A DNA stretch of 64,000 nt. Origin: Anodontia alba (lineage: Eukaryota; Mollusca; Bivalvia; Lucinida; Lucinidae). The first letter of the stretch is position 1, and every line of letters begins with the position of its first letter. Of the stretch, positions 10,523 to 23,000 are shown piece by piece. The notes beneath the pieces are model-generated. The model saw only the letters and a program-made list of their open reading frames with translations. It made no database searches and had not been told where the DNA came from. Location of the stretch: contig OZ024823.1 of the NCBI GenBank assembly GCA_964016985.1, forward strand, positions 24,249,320 to 24,313,319, in the 5' to 3' direction. A program made the position numbers and the translations under genes.

Positions 10523-10762
10523 TTAACACTTAAAGCGCCAATCACAACAATTGTCGTCTGCTTTGGCTTCTGCTTGTGATTTTAAAAGTCATTTCTGCAA
10601 ACAGTGTGGACTCAGATCAGACTGCAGGAGCAGTCTGATCTGGGTCCACACTGTTTGCCGGTATGCAAAAAATAGCTTTGAGAAGTTTGCAAGAATATTC
10701 AGCAGACGACATAAGCAGACGACATTTTCAGATGCAGTTTTTCTTGGCGCTTTAAGGGTTAA
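10523..10762. repeat. P3 palindromic MITE, reference copy
   Basis: TTAACACTTAAAGCGCCAAT at the left is inverted at TCTTGGCGCTTTAAGGGTTA. Inner repeats are TTGTCGTCTGCTTTGGC and GACGACATAAGCAGACGACA. The core is AAACAGTGTGGACTCAGATC against its inverted copy. Confidence 0.85.
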
Positions 10763-11127
10763 ATAATAACAGTAGTTCTATTTCAACATGAAGAATTATG
10801 ATTTGACATGACTACACACAGAGATATCACCAGTGATGCTTAAATAAATTTCCTCCGCTAACAAAGATGTTCAAACCAGCCAGCACATCTGCAGGACCTT
10901 TACTGTATGCATAAAATTTTAATTTTGCCAAATCAAAATAATGCACAGCAAATGGCCCACCAGTGTGTCTCTGGTCTGAGCATCCCATAATGTTCTGCAA
11001 GTCTAAACAATAGGGTATTGGTATATGTAAATTCTCCTAAAAAGTAAGAGCTAAAATGTTCTATAAACAAACACCAAGTTACAGAATCTAAAAGGCCCTG
11101 CCATGAAAATAGATATTGCTTTAACCT
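10763..11127. other. Unassigned intergenic DNA
   Basis: AT-rich, no recognised features. Confidence 0.4.
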
Positions 11128-11337
11128 AAACTCTTGTCCTGCTGAACCCTGATATACTCTGCCTTTGCAAACTGTAGATCCAGATCAGTTGGCTTCTGAA
11201 GAAACCAACTGCTCTGGATCTGCACTGTTTACCATTAAGTATGTGAATTTATAGCAATAATCTGGATCAAGTAATCTGAATGGCTGAAATCAGAAGTAGG
11301 CGTAGCATCTTAATTTATTCAGAATGACAAGGGTTAA
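11128..11337. repeat. P2 palindromic MITE
   Basis: CTCTTGTCCTGCTGAACCCT to TTCAGAATGACAAGGGTTAA, with the core GATCCAGATCAGTTGGCTTC inverted. Confidence 0.8.
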
Positions 11338-11687
11338 TATTCAGACATCTCAATTCCCTACTATACTTGTCCTAAAACTGAAACGTCCATTTTACTATCA
11401 GGATAAAAACTACTGGATGTGTAGTGGTAAACAGCGAAGATCCTGATCAGAAGTAGTATATTCTGGGTAAACATTTTTTGCTCAGACCCGTCTGTCGGAA
11501 TAAATAGGGTTATCCAAGGTAAACTGAGATGCCTTACTCAAAAGGGAACTTGCAGCAACGGCCAAAATCAGTCTGTGCATCCATGCAGGGCCTTCACTGT
11601 CTGCTTATAGCTCACTGGCTGCTTTATAATCTGCTAGCAAAGAGCAAAAACCCAAGTCAAGACTGTACAGGTGCTTATGATAACATA

Positions 11688-11790
11688 GCTCCAAGTAAGA
11701 GAGGGTATCGAAATATTTTTCTTATTTCTCCACAAAAACATATGTTGTGGGTACTCATTAAAGTGCCTCTGTGTTTAATGGACAATTAAA
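11688..11790. repeat. P5a hairpin MITE, left half
   Basis: CATAGCTCCAAGTAAGAGAG, then CTTATTTCTCCACAAAAACA and TGTGGGTACTCATTAAAGTG. The inverted right half is mostly absent. Confidence 0.65.
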
Positions 11791-11795
11791 AAATA

Positions 11796-12109
11796 CAGTC
11801 TACTCCCTTTATCTTAAGTCAAATGGACTCTCTAAAACACTTCAGAGATATCCATACCTCGATATATCAGATCTGCGGAATTGAGGAAAACAATAAATTA
11901 AACAACCACATTTAACAAATGAATATGTAATTCGACTCCTGAAGTTAGAGATACATTGAAAATATTGTGGAAAAGAGGAGAAATTTTCTGAAGAGGAGAA
12001 ATTGCTCTTTTCCACAATATTTTTTTACCTGTTGTTAAATTTTTATGTTGAAACAGGGACCAGGTTTTTACTTGGAGATAAGCGAGGTTGAGATGACAAG
12101 AGTTGACTG
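11796..12109. mobile_element. P7 pogo-like element, TA-flanked, opposite orientation
   Basis: Inverted relative to 8283-8601: CAGTCTACTCCCTTTATCTT and GCGAGGTTGAGATGACAAGA ending GTTGACTG. TA on both sides. The central AGAGGAGAAAT hairpin is present. Confidence 0.8.
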
Positions 12110-12134
12110 TATCAGCAATTTTGTTTGAAAAAAA

Positions 12135-12500
12135 TAAAAAAGTGTCTTATCTGGAGCTCTGGGTAAAATGTATCCAGATAAATATCTTTCAAGTTGGTAC
12201 ACACTAAAATCAAGTACAAGAGGTGATTCCAATGAGAACTCATACTATGTTATTTTTGGGAGAAATAAGAAAAAAATATCTAGAGCTGTGCACAGAGTGA
12301 GCTGGGTCTTCAATTATTAATAAAGCCAGCTTTCTGAAAAAGTGGCTCATGAGTACATAGCTCCAATTAGAGGGAGGTATCCACATTTTTTTTTTTTTTT
12401 TTTTTCTCATTTCTCGATGAAAATGTATGTTGTGGGTACTCATTGGAAGCATCTCAGCAAGGCTTTTCTAATGAGTATACTCAATTTGTGGAGAAATATA
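12135..12500. repeat. Two P5a hairpin remnants
   Basis: A diverged copy spans about 12145-12290, and a second (12350-12500) has TACATAGCTCCAATTAGAGG and GTACTCATTGGAAGCATCTC with its inverted half. The second copy stops abruptly at GTGGAGAAATATAAA, where array element A1 begins, so A1 inserted into it. Confidence 0.65.
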
Positions 12501-12502
12501 AA

Positions 12503-14994
12503 CAAGCGGGCCATGATGGCCCTGTAACGCTCACCTGAGCAACATAGCACTTTGAGAGCCTGATCTAGAACTGATCAAGGCAAACATTCTGATCAAAGTT
12601 CAAAATGATTATATTAACAAGTAACATGTCTAATGAACCGTGAAATAAAGGTCAAGGTCAAATATGGATGACTGCATTCAAGAGACCATGCTAAGATGTA
12701 TGCATGTACTAAGTATCACTGGCTGTAGGAGCAATACTGAGAAACTGACCTAAACACAAACACTTCACAAGTACCAAATATCACTCTGTAGGACCAATAA
12801 TTACTGAGAAACTGACCTAAATGGAAAAACTTCAGAGAGTCACTGGACAGAAAACTATACATCACCTTGAAATCATCAAGACAAACATCTTGAGCAAGAT
12901 TCATGATGATCACTTCAAAAATGTGGAGTATCAACAAGGTTTTCCTTTGATTTGGCCAGGTGAACTAATTTTTGATATCAAGTGACCCAGTTTTAAAGTA
13001 GACCTAGAAATCATCAAGACAAACATTTTGAGCAATATTTATGATGATTATTTCAAAAATGTGACATCTGAAGTGTTAACAGTTTTCTGCTGATTTGGCC
13101 AGGTCACCTAGTTTTTGACCCCATGTGACCCAGTTTCAAACTTGACCTAGAAATCATCAAGACAAACATTCTGAGCAAGTTTCATGACGATTGCTTGAAA
13201 ATTGTGTCCCCTGGAGTGTTAACAAGGTTTTCTGCTGATTTGGCCAAGTGACCTAGTTTTTGACCCCAAGTGACCCAGTTTCAAACTTGACCTAGAAATC
13301 ATCAAGACAAACATGTTGAGTAAGATTCATGATGATTGCTTGAAAAATGTGACCACTAGAGTGTTAACAAGGTTTTCTGCTGATTTGGCCAGGTGACCTA
13401 GTTTTTTACCCCAGGTGACCCAGTTTCGAACCTGACCTAAAAATCATCAAGACAAACATTTTGAGCAAGATTCATGATGATTGCTTAAAAAATGTGACCT
13501 CTAGAGTGTTAACAAAGTTTTCTGCTGATTTGGCCTGGTGCCCTAGTTTTTGACTCCAAGTGATCCAGTTTTGAACTTGACCTAGAACTCATCAAGACAA
13601 ACATTTTGAGCAAGACTCATGATGATTGCTTGAAAAATGTGACCGCTAGAGTGATAAGATTTTACGCTGATTTGGCCAGGTGACCTAGTTTTTGACCCCA
13701 GGACCTGACCTAGAAATCATCAAGACAAACATTTTGAGCAAGATTCATGATGATTGCTTCAAAAATGTGACCGCTAGAGTGTCAACAACGTTTTCTGCTG
13801 ATTTGGCCCGGTGACCTAGTTTTTGACCCCACCTGACCCAGTTTCAAACATATCCTAGAACTCATCAAGACAAACATTTTGAGCAAGATTCATGATAATT
13901 GCTTCAAAAATGTGACCGCTAGAGTGTTAACAAGGTTTTCTGCTGGTTTGGCCTGGTGACCTAGTTTTTGACACCACGTGACCCAGTTTCAAACCTGACC
14001 TAGAAATCATCAAGACAAACATTTTGAGCAAGATTCATGATGATTGCTTCAAAAATGTGACTGCTAGAGTGTTAACAAGGTTTTCTGCTGATTTGGCCTG
14101 GTGACCTAGTCTTTGACTCCAAGTGACCCAGTTCCGAACTTGACTTATAAATCATCAAGACAAACATTTTGAGCAAGATTCATGATGATTTCTTCAAAAA
14201 TGTGACCGCTAGAATGTTAACAAGGTTTTCTGCTGATCTGGCCCGGTGACCTAGTTTTTGACCCCAAGTGACCCAGTTTCGAACTTGACCTAGAAATTAT
14301 CAAGACAAACATATTGAGCAAGATTCATGATGATTGCTTCAAAAATGTGACCGCTAAAGTGTTAACAAGGTTTTCTGCTGATCTGGCCCGGTGACCTAGT
14401 TTTTGACCCCAGGTGACCCAGTTTCGAACTTGACCTAGAAATCATCAAGACAAACATATTGAGCAAGATTCATGATGATTGCTTCAAAAATGTGACCGCT
14501 AGAGTGTTAACAAGGTTTTCTGCTGATCTGGCCCGGTGACCTAGTTTTTGACCCCAAGTGACCCAGTTTCGAATTTGACCTAGAAATCATCAAGACAAAC
14601 ATTTTGAGCAAGATTCACGATGACTCCTTCAAAAATGTGACCGCTAGAGTGTTAACAAGGTTTTCTGCTGATCTGGCCCGGTGACCTAGTTTTTGACCCC
14701 AAGTGACCCAGTTTCGAACTTGACCTAGATTTAATAGAGACAAACATTTTGAGCAAGTTTCATCAAGATTGGGTCAAAACTATGACCTCTAGAGTGTTAA
14801 CAAGTTTTTCCTTTGATTTGACCTGGTGACCTAGTTTTTGACCCCAAGTAACCCAGTATCGAACTACCTAGATTTCATAGAGGCAAACATTCTGACCAAG
14901 TTTCATCAAGATTGGATCAAAACTGTGACCTCTAGAGTGTTAACAAACTAATTGTTGACGACGAACGACGGACATAGGGTGATGACAATAGCTT
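12503..14994 (+). mobile_element. Array element A, copy A1 (145-bp units)
   Basis: Begins CAAG then the palindrome GGGCCATGATGGCCC and the 5' motif GCTCACCTGAGC. About 15 head-to-tail units follow; a marker (TGTGACCGCT) recurs at 14201, 14346, 14491 and 14636, exactly 145 bases apart. Each unit holds GTGACCTAGTTTTTGACCCC and ATCATCAAGACAAACATTTT. After a short GACGACGAACGACGGAC run and GGGTGATGACAATAGCT the 3' hairpin seen in A2 is missing or decayed. Resembles the non-autonomous, array-bearing HINE/pearl elements of bivalves; no protein is encoded. The class is inference. Confidence 0.8.
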
Positions 14995-15071
14995 TCCCAC
15001 ACAAAAAAGTGCTTTTTTTCCCAGCTAAGAGAGTATATATAAAAATAAACCTCATACCCTCTATTTTTGTG

Positions 15072-15190
15072 TTGAGCTTTTACGGCTCAGTCAGTTCATT
15101 AGGGTCATGTAGAGTGTAGAATGTTTACCAAAACACACTTTTTCCTGACAGGCCTAGTCCTCTGAGAATGTTAACCAGTACTTATGCACA
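15072..15190 (-). mobile_element. SINE-A partial copy
   Basis: TTTACGGCTCAGTCAGTTCA, GGCCTAGTCCTCTGAGAATG and AACCAGTACTTATGCACATT match diverged SINE-A. The tRNA-like head is missing. Confidence 0.65.
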
Positions 15191-15590
15191 TTCTAGAAAA
15201 TATTTTCTAATTTCTCTAATTGTGTCTACTTTGTAGAAGCACATATGCAAGACACTTATTTTGAGAAACAACATGAAGATTTGGTGGAGAAATAAGAAAA
15301 ATGACAGTACTTTTTGATTGAAAAAATGCCTTGGCTAGCGCTACACAAAAATAAATGAAATAAAATATTATCTAGTATTAAACAGTTAATCTCTCACCAA
15401 AGGAGCCTAGGTGATAAAATACTGTGATACATGAACAGGACGATAAAACAAAATGCCATGTGTATAGTAATATCTTAAACAGGACTGGATACACTCAGTA
15501 GATTTTTCCATGTTTTACAAGGGAAATACCTAGCCCCTTCTGAAAAGGGGTCTACTTCCTTTAAGTGGAGCTATACTTTTTTCCTTGATT

Positions 15591-15780
15591 TACCGCTCTC
15601 TGGACTATTTTAGCAGACATAATTTTTTGCAGAAAAATCAGCATTGACATTTCATGAGAACTGTCTCTTTAACAGACAATTTGCATGAAATGCCAAAGCC
15701 TAATTTCTGGGGAAAATAAGAAAAATTTTTCGATATCATCCGCTTAAATTTTTACCCAGCATGCTAAGCATTGAGGTAAC
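15591..15780. repeat. P4-core MITE variant
   Basis: TACCGCTCTCTGGACTATTT at the left; ACCCAGCATGCTAAGCATTG at the right. The core GACATTTCATGAGAACTGTC is inverted at GACAATTTGCATGAAATGCC. Same core as P4 with different ends; a sister copy is at 26166-26352. Confidence 0.65.
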
Positions 15781-16241
15781 AAATTTTCACAGGGAGGCAA
15801 AAATGATTTTGACAAGAGTTGCCTTCCCTGAAAGTGAATCCATACCCTCAAAAGGTCCAGATTAGTCTATGCATTTGCAGTCTGTTTAGGGCTTTCACTA
15901 TCAGGACTCCCAATACCGACCGTAGAGCCTGGAAGGTAAAGGCCCTGAACAGGCTGTGCAGGCATCTAGGCTCTCACCATTCATATGGCTTTCTGCAAGT
16001 TTTGTTAATATTTCACAGACAAAGGTTAAGCCTCATAAAACATAGGACATTGATGACAATTGTAGAAGACATTTCTAAACAATCCACTTCCTCTTTGTCT
16101 CAATCTACAGACCTTCTTTCACCGGGTCTCAAGATATGCCTGGCAGAATCACAGCTCTGGATAATATTGTAAATGTGGCAATAATTAACATTCTTATTCT
16201 ACAACATTTGTTGTTTTTTTTTTCTACATTAAGCCAACAGA

Positions 16242-16418
16242 GGGCTTGTTAAGAAGGAGTAACTGGTAATAATTCTGGGATACTTTTTCTCCATAAAAAC
16301 ATGTCATCAGAAGTGCCTCGGTGAGGCGCTTCTAATATGTACCCATAACATGTTTTCAAGGAGAAATAAAAATTTTAACAGAATTATCACTGAAATACAA
16401 TACTCCTCCTTAACACCT
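16242..16418. repeat. P5b hairpin MITE
   Basis: GGGCTTGTTAAGAAGGAGTA at the left is inverted at CAATACTCCTCCTTAACACC. The centre is AGAAGTGCCTCGGTGAGGCG, a near-perfect hairpin. Confidence 0.8.
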
Positions 16419-16565
16419 CCTCCAAGACAGTGGAGGCCCTGATTAGATTCCATGGATGTGCAGACAGATATGTGTCTTTGTTGTGCTCATGTCATAAGCA
16501 TCTTTTCCCACACTGCACAGCAAATTTCATACAAAATCATGAGAGTACCATCATCTTTATCTTCA

Positions 16566-18590
16566 CAAGAATTCCGCGGAAGGCGTCATCGCACCTGCTG
16601 GGGCAAAAGTCACAGGAGCCACAATCAGAACGTGATTATTAAATAAGTTTATTTCATTCTTAGCAGTGCTTAGTCGGAAAACTGGGTTGAAAAAAATGTA
16701 GACAAAGTGCCTAGTGGGGCACATATATTCCAGGCCAGTCCCATTCCCTCTAATGGCTATATCTTCAGCACTGACTTTTCGTATCATACAGCCCAATGAT
16801 AATGGAACATTGACGTAAAATGAGTAAGTCACTGGAGCATGAAATATAGGTCAAGGTACCTGCTAATTCAGTACATCAAGGAGAAGCACAATGCAAGGTA
16901 TGGTGGTTGTAGGCCTTATAGTTGAGGAGTTATCAAACATCAACGTAAAATAAGTCAAATATAGGTCAAGATCACCGGGTCAAGGTACCTGCCAAGCCAG
17001 TGCAATAAGGTGAAGCACTATGCAAGGTTTAGTGGTTGTAGGTCTTATATTTGAGGAGATACCAAACATCAACATACAATGTGTCAAAAGTCACTGGAGT
17101 GCACAATACAGGTCAAGGTCACCAGGTCAAGGTACCTGCCGAGTCAGTACATCGAGAAGAAGTGCTATATAAGGTTTGGTTTTTGAAGGCCTTACAGTTG
17201 AGGACATATGGAAGGGTGACATAAAAGGTGTAAAAGTCAATGGAGCGCAAAATATAGGTCAAGGTCACCCAGTCAAGGTACCTGCGGAGTCCGTACATTG
17301 AGGAGAAGCACTATGCAAGGTTTGCTGGTTGTAGGCCTTATAGTTGAGGAGATATTGAACCTTGACGTAAAATGTGTAAAAGGCACTGGAGCGCAAAATA
17401 TAGGTCAAGGTCACCGGGTCAAAATACCTGCCAAGTCAGTACATCTAGGAGAAGCACTATGCAAGGTTTTGGTGGCTAGAGGTCTTAAACTTGAGGAGAT
17501 CTGGAACGTTGACGTAAATTATGTCAAAGTCACTGCAGCCAAAATATAGGTCAAGGTCACCAGGTCAAGGTATCTGCCAAGTCAGTATGTTGAGAAGAAG
17601 CACTTTGCAAGATTTGATGGTTGTAGGCCTTATAGTTGAAGAGATATCGAACGTTGACGCAAAATATGTCAAAGTCACTGGAGTGCAAAATATAGGTCAA
17701 GGTCACCGGGTCAAGGTACCTGCCAAGTCAGTACATCTAGGAGAAGCACTATGCAAGGTTTGGTAGTTGTACGCCTTATAGTTGAGAAGATCTGGAACGT
17801 CAACGTAAATTGTGTCAAAGTCAATGGAGTGCAAAATATAGGTCAAGGTCACTGGGTCAACATACCTGCCAAGTCAGGAGGTCAGGGAGATGTGTCATGC
17901 AAGGTATGATGGTTGTTGTAGAATTGTAGTTGATTAGAATACTAACTTTGACGTAAATGTCGAACTTCAACATAACAGAACTGTTAACAGACAGACGGAC
18001 GGACGAACGGACAGACGAATGGAAATGCGGGCATCTATGTCGCAAAGTCAGGAGGTCAGGGAGATGTTTCATACAAGGTTTGATGGTTGTTTAGTCTTGT
18101 AGTTGATTAGAATACTAACTTTGACATAAATGTCGAACTTCGACATAACAGAACTGTTAACAGACGGACAGACGGACGGATGAACAGACAGATGAATGGA
18201 AAAGTGGGCACCTATGTCATAAAATCGAGAGGTCAGGGAGATGTTTCATGCAAGGTTTGATGGTTGTTTAGTCTTGTAGTTGATTAAAATACTAACTTTG
18301 ACATAAATGTCAAACTTCGACATAAATGTTGACAGACGGACGGACAAATGGACAGACATATGGAAAAGTGGACGCCTATATCGCAAAGTCAGGAGGTCAG
18401 GGAGATGTTTCAAGCAAGGTATGATGGTTGTTTAGTCTTGTAGTTGATTAGAATACTAACTTTGACATAAATGTCGAACGTCGACATAAATGTTGACAGA
18501 CGGACGGACGGACTGACGGACTGATAGACGGACGGACGGACAGAAAATCGGACGCCTATATCGCACCCTGCTACAAGCAGGTGCGATAAA
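16566..18590 (+). mobile_element. Array element B, copy B1 (146-bp units)
   Basis: Starts CAAGAATTCCGCGGAAGGCG, then the 5' motif CATCGCACCTGCTGG. Eight or more units follow: TAGGTCAAGG recurs at 17401, 17547 and 17693, 146 bases apart. A second array type follows (GTCAGGAGGTCAGGGAGATG), each unit ending in a GACGGACGGAC run. The 3' hairpin at about 18555-18587 is TATCGCACC..GCT-ACA-AGC..GGTGCGATA, whose left arm repeats the 5' motif. Open frames through it are translated repeat. It ends 136 bases beyond the ADSS stop. Confidence 0.85.
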
Positions 18591-18726
18591 AATGAGAAAT
18601 TATCTGGATGTGTACTTGAAGTGGAGACATGTAGTCCACATTTGTCATCATTTATGAACATCCATTGTTGAGGTATCGCAAAAACTGCACTGAAAATCTG
18701 TCTTCAGTGTGTGCTGTGAACTGTCC

Positions 18727-18779
18727 CTAAAACAGTTCTATTATTGAAGCTCTGGCTTGTCCAACACCAACCCATCTCA
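18727..18779 (-). CDS. ADSS: ADSS terminal exon with stop
   Basis: Two bases finishing the split Val, 16 codons and TAG. Acceptor CTCTCTCCTTTCAG. Product: RWVGVGQARASIIELF. This aligns with the invariant family C-terminus (WVGVG..R...I.LF), whose Gly and Arg residues contact GTP. It is too short to appear as an independent open frame and was found by motif and phase. Array element B1 ends only 136 bases further along the transcript, and no AATAAA is seen in that gap, so the 3' UTR may extend into B1. Confidence 0.95.
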
Positions 18780-18815
18780 CTGAAAGGAGAGAGAAATCAT
18801 TTCAAAAGTATATCA

Positions 18816-19008
18816 TAGACTCTAGATAAGATGGTGTGAGGGGCTAAAAGGTAAACATTTTTCTTATTTCTCCACAAAAACATATGTTGTACGTATTTAT
18901 CAGAAGTGCCCTGATGAGGTGTTTCTAATGAGTATCCCCAACTTATGTTTTGGTGGAGAAATTAGAAAACTTTCAATATTTTTGGTTGAAAAAAAAAGAT
19001 GCCTTATC
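18816..19008. repeat. P5a hairpin MITE interrupted by P1
   Basis: GACTCTAGATAAGATGGTGT at the left. The centre ATCAGAAGTGCCCTGATGAG is inverted at GTTTCTAATGAGTATCCCCA. At 19009 the right end (GCCTTATCT) is split by a P1 copy and resumes as GCTATG at 19237, dating P1 after P5a here. Confidence 0.75.
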
Positions 19009-19236
19009 TTAACCCACTGTAGTCTGGAGACCCCTAAAGGGGTTACTGACAAACAGTGCAGACCCAGATCAGACGCCGCAGAATGCGGCGTCTGATCAGG
19101 GTCTCCACTGTTTGCAAATAGTTCAACTATTTTTCTCTAGGAATATCTAAATCTCACAGCTGGACGTACCTAAAATTAAAATTGGACTCTTCCAATATAT
19201 AGTGTGGGTGAGTTCATTCAGTCTACAATGGGTTAA
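19009..19236 (-). repeat. P1 palindromic MITE, intact, TTAA on both sides
   Basis: TTAACCCACTGTAGTCTGGA to GTCTACAATGGGTTAA. The core GACAAACAGTGCAGACCCAG is inverted. GACGCCGCAGAATGCGGCGT forms the loop. Inserted at TTAA within a P5a copy in the last ADSS intron. Confidence 0.9.
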
Positions 19237-19446
19237 GCTATGGTACATATTTTGTAACCATGAATTTCTTATTCATAATATAATTATTTGCTATATAGTC
19301 TTCAAGTCCCAAGTATATGCAAAGTGGCCAGAACTTAATCAGATGTTGCTGATGCCTCTGCAGATCCTGACTATGCCCAGCACACTAGGCTTGGCACTGT
19401 AATATTGTCACTTGACACTATCATACTGTCACTTTAGACAAAATTT

Positions 19447-19850
19447 GATACTATTGTAAATGTCCTAAAATTTCTAACAATTTACTCCATATTTCTTAAA
19501 TTTGGCTTTTTATACAGTTATTTCTTAATCCTTACCATGCTGAATAAATTAAGATGCCATGTCCACTTCTAATTTTCAGCCAGTATGATTACACAATCCA
19601 AGTTGTTGATATAAGTCCACATACTTAATGGCAAACAGTGCAAATACAGATCAGTTGGCTTCTTCAGTTGGATCTACACTGTTTTGCAAAGGCAGCGCAT
19701 TATCTGGGTTTAGCAGATCAAGGGTTAATAAATAATTAGTGGAATGGCAAACAGTGTAGACCCTGATCTGAAGGAACAGTCTGATCTGGGTCAGCACTGG
19801 TTGCATAAGCCATTTTTTCAGAAACGTTGATGTACCAAATTTAAGGAGGT
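19447..19850. repeat. P9 MITE with a P2 MITE inside
   Basis: GTCCTAAAATTTCTAACAAT to ACCAAATTTAAGGAGG is the P9 frame. At 19525-19728 a whole P2 copy (TTAATCCTTACCATGCTGAA to GATCAAGGGTTAA) is inserted. After it, the P9 core GGCAAACAGTGTAGACCCTG resumes. Confidence 0.7.
19525..19728. repeat. P2 MITE nested in P9
   Basis: TTAA at both ends, inverted CCTTACCATGCTGAATAAAT against GGGTTTAGCAGATCAAGG. Only part of the right half of the core hairpin survives. Confidence 0.8.
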
Positions 19851-20029
19851 TAACCATATGTTACATGAATAAATGGGAAAACATCAATTCTATTATTGTG
19901 GTTTCAAAAAGCAATAAAAATATTTTATTTTCAAAATGTTCATACACTGAGAACAAAAAAAGATCAATAATATATCTCTATTATAAGTATCGTATTTTTA
20001 TCTCTAAATTTGTTTGAGTTTTTGTTTAA

Positions 20030-23000
20030 CTAGACAAAAAGCCCAGTGGGGCACATATACCCCCGACTAGCGCTACCGCCACTTTTTAAAGAACACAAAG
20101 TATGTAGCTTTGACTCTGGAGATGGCAGTTGTATGCTGTATGTTATAACATTGAAAAAATTCAATCACACATAATATGAAGCCCTTGACCTCAAAGGTCA
20201 GGCACAGGTGCAAATTTTGAGCTAAATAAAACTTTAGCCCTATAACTATCACCATACACCAGTGAAATCAGTCTTTATAATATAAGCAAATATGACATTT
20301 GTATGAAACGTCTGTGACCTTGACTTAAAAGCCATGCCCCAGCTTGGGGATGGTGCCGAGAAAAACTTCAGACCGATATATACCATCATGCTTAATATTA
20401 ATGAAACCAACAAAAGGTCTTCATAAAATATAGCTATATAAACTTAGATGCAATTTTTTTTTTTACTTTTATATGAAATTTCTAAGTCTGTGACCTTGAC
20501 CTCAAGGTCATACCCCAGGATAAGGATGATGCTGAGTAAAACTCACCTGTATCTACCAACGTGTAAAATATAAATGAAATTCCTCAAAGGGTCTTGATGG
20601 TATAGCTATATAAACATAAACACAAAAATTTTGACTTATATATGAAAACTCTGTGACCTTGACCCCAACGTTATTCTCCGGGATAGGGTTGGTGCTGATA
20701 AAAACTTAAGCCCTATATCTACCATCAGGCCAAACATGAATTAAATCCATCAAAGGCTCTTCATAATACAGGAGGGCCATGATGGCCCTGTAACGCTCAC
20801 CTTAGCAACATAGCACTTTGAGAGCCTGATCTAGAACTGATCAAGGCAAACATTCTGATCAAAGTTCAAAATGATTATATTAACAAGTAAGACAATGTAG
20901 CATGTCTAATGGACTGTGAAATAAAGGTCAAGGTCAAATATGGATGACTGCACTCAAGAGGCCATGCTAAGATGTATGCATGTACTAAGTATCACTGGCT
21001 GTAGGAGCAACAGTTACTGAGAAACTGACCTAAACACAAACAGTTCACAAGTACCAAATATCACTCTGTAGGACCAATAATTACTGAGAAACTGACCTAA
21101 ATGGAAAAACTTAAGAGAGTCACTGGACAGAAAACTATACATCACCTTGAAATCATCAAGACAAACATTTTGAGCAAGATTCATGATGATTGCTTCAAAA
21201 ATGTGACCTCTCGAGCATCAACAAGGTTTTCCTTTGATCTGGCCAGGCGAACTAATTTTTGATATCAAGTGACCCAGTTTTAAGCTAGACCTAGAAATCA
21301 TCAAGACAAAACATTTTGAGCAATATTTATGATGATTATTTAAAAAATGTGACCTCTGGAGTGTTAACAGTTTTCTGCTGATTTGGCCAGGTCACCTAGT
21401 TTTTGACCCCATGTGACCCAGTTTCAAACTTGACCTAGAAATCATCAAGACAAACATTTTGAGCAAGATTCATGATGATTGCCTCAAAAATGTGACCGCT
21501 AGAGTGTTAACAAGGTTTTCTGCTGATTTGGCCAGGTGACCTAGTTTTTGACCCCAAGTGACCCAGTTTCAAACTTGACCTAGAAATCATCAAGACAAAC
21601 ATGTTGAGCAAGATTCATGATGATTGCTTGAAAAATGTGACCACTAGACTGTTAACAAGGTTTTCTGCTGATCTGGCCAGGTGACCTAGTTTTTGACCCC
21701 AGGTGACCCAGTTTCGAACCTGACCTAAAAATCATCAAGACAAACATTTTGAACAAGATTCATGATGATTGCTTAAAAAATGTGACCGCTAGAGTGTTAA
21801 CGAACTCATCAAGACAAACATTTTGAGCAAGATTCATGATGATTGCTTGAAAAATGTGACCGCTAGAGTGATAACAAGATTTTACGCTGATTTGGCCAGG
21901 TGAGCTAGTTTTTGACCCCTGGTGTTCCAGTTTCAAACTTGACCTAGAAATCATCAAGACAAACATTTTGAGCCAGATTCATGATGATTGCTTCAAAAAT
22001 GTGACCGCTAGAGTGTTAACAAGGTTTTCTGCTGATTTGGCCCGGTGACCTAGTTTTTGACCCCACGTGACCCAGTTTCGAACATATCCTAGAACTCATC
22101 AAGACAAACATTTTGAGCAAGATTCATGATTATTGCTTCAAAAATGTGACTGCTAGAGTGTTAACAAGGTTTTCTGCTGGTTTGGCCTGGTGACCTAGTT
22201 TTTGACACCATGTGACCCGGTTTCGAACCTGACCTAGAAAAGACAAACATTTTGAGCAAGATTCATGATGATTGCTTGAAAAATGTAACCGCTAGAGTGT
22301 TAACAAGGTTTTCTGCTGATTTGGCCCGGTGACCTAGTTTTTGACTCCAAGTGACCCAGTTTCAAACTTGACCTAGAAATCATCAAGACAAACATTTTGA
22401 GCGAGATTCATGATGATTGCTTGAAAAATGTGACCGCTAGTGTGTTAACAAGGTTTTCTGCTTATTTGGCCCGGTGACCTAGTTTTTGACTCCAAGTGAC
22501 CCAGTTTCGAACTTGACCTATAAATCATCAAGACAAACATTTTGAGCAAGATTCATGATGATTGCTTCAAAAATGTGACTGCTAGAGTGTTAACAAGGTT
22601 TTCTGCTGTTTTAGCCCGGTGACCTAGTTTTTGACCCAGTTTCGAACTGTATCTAGAAATCATCAAGACAAACATATTGAGCAAGATTCATGATGATTGC
22701 CTCAAAAATGTGACCGCTAGAGTGTCAACAACGTTTTCTGCTGATTTGGCCCGGTGACCTAGTTTTTGACCCCACGTGACCCAGTTTCGAACATATCCTA
22801 GAACTCATCAAGACAAACATTTTGAGCAAGATTCATGATTATTGCTTCAAAAATGTGACTGCTAGAGTGTTAACAAGGTTTTCTGCTGGTTTGGCCTGGT
22901 GACCTAGTTTTTGACACCACGTGACCCGGTTTCGAACCTGACCTAGAAAAGACAAACATTTTGAGTAAGATTCATGATGATTGCTTGAAAAATGTAACCG

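Noticed and set aside
12503..14994. CRISPR-like array
   Set aside because: Units are contiguous and 145 bases long without unique spacers, in a eukaryotic intergenic region.
17298..17766. Open frames of 80-115 codons in array B (also 27892-29079, 52534-53646)
   Set aside because: They recur with the 146-base repeat, shift frame from unit to unit and are translated repeat. No start context or known domain.
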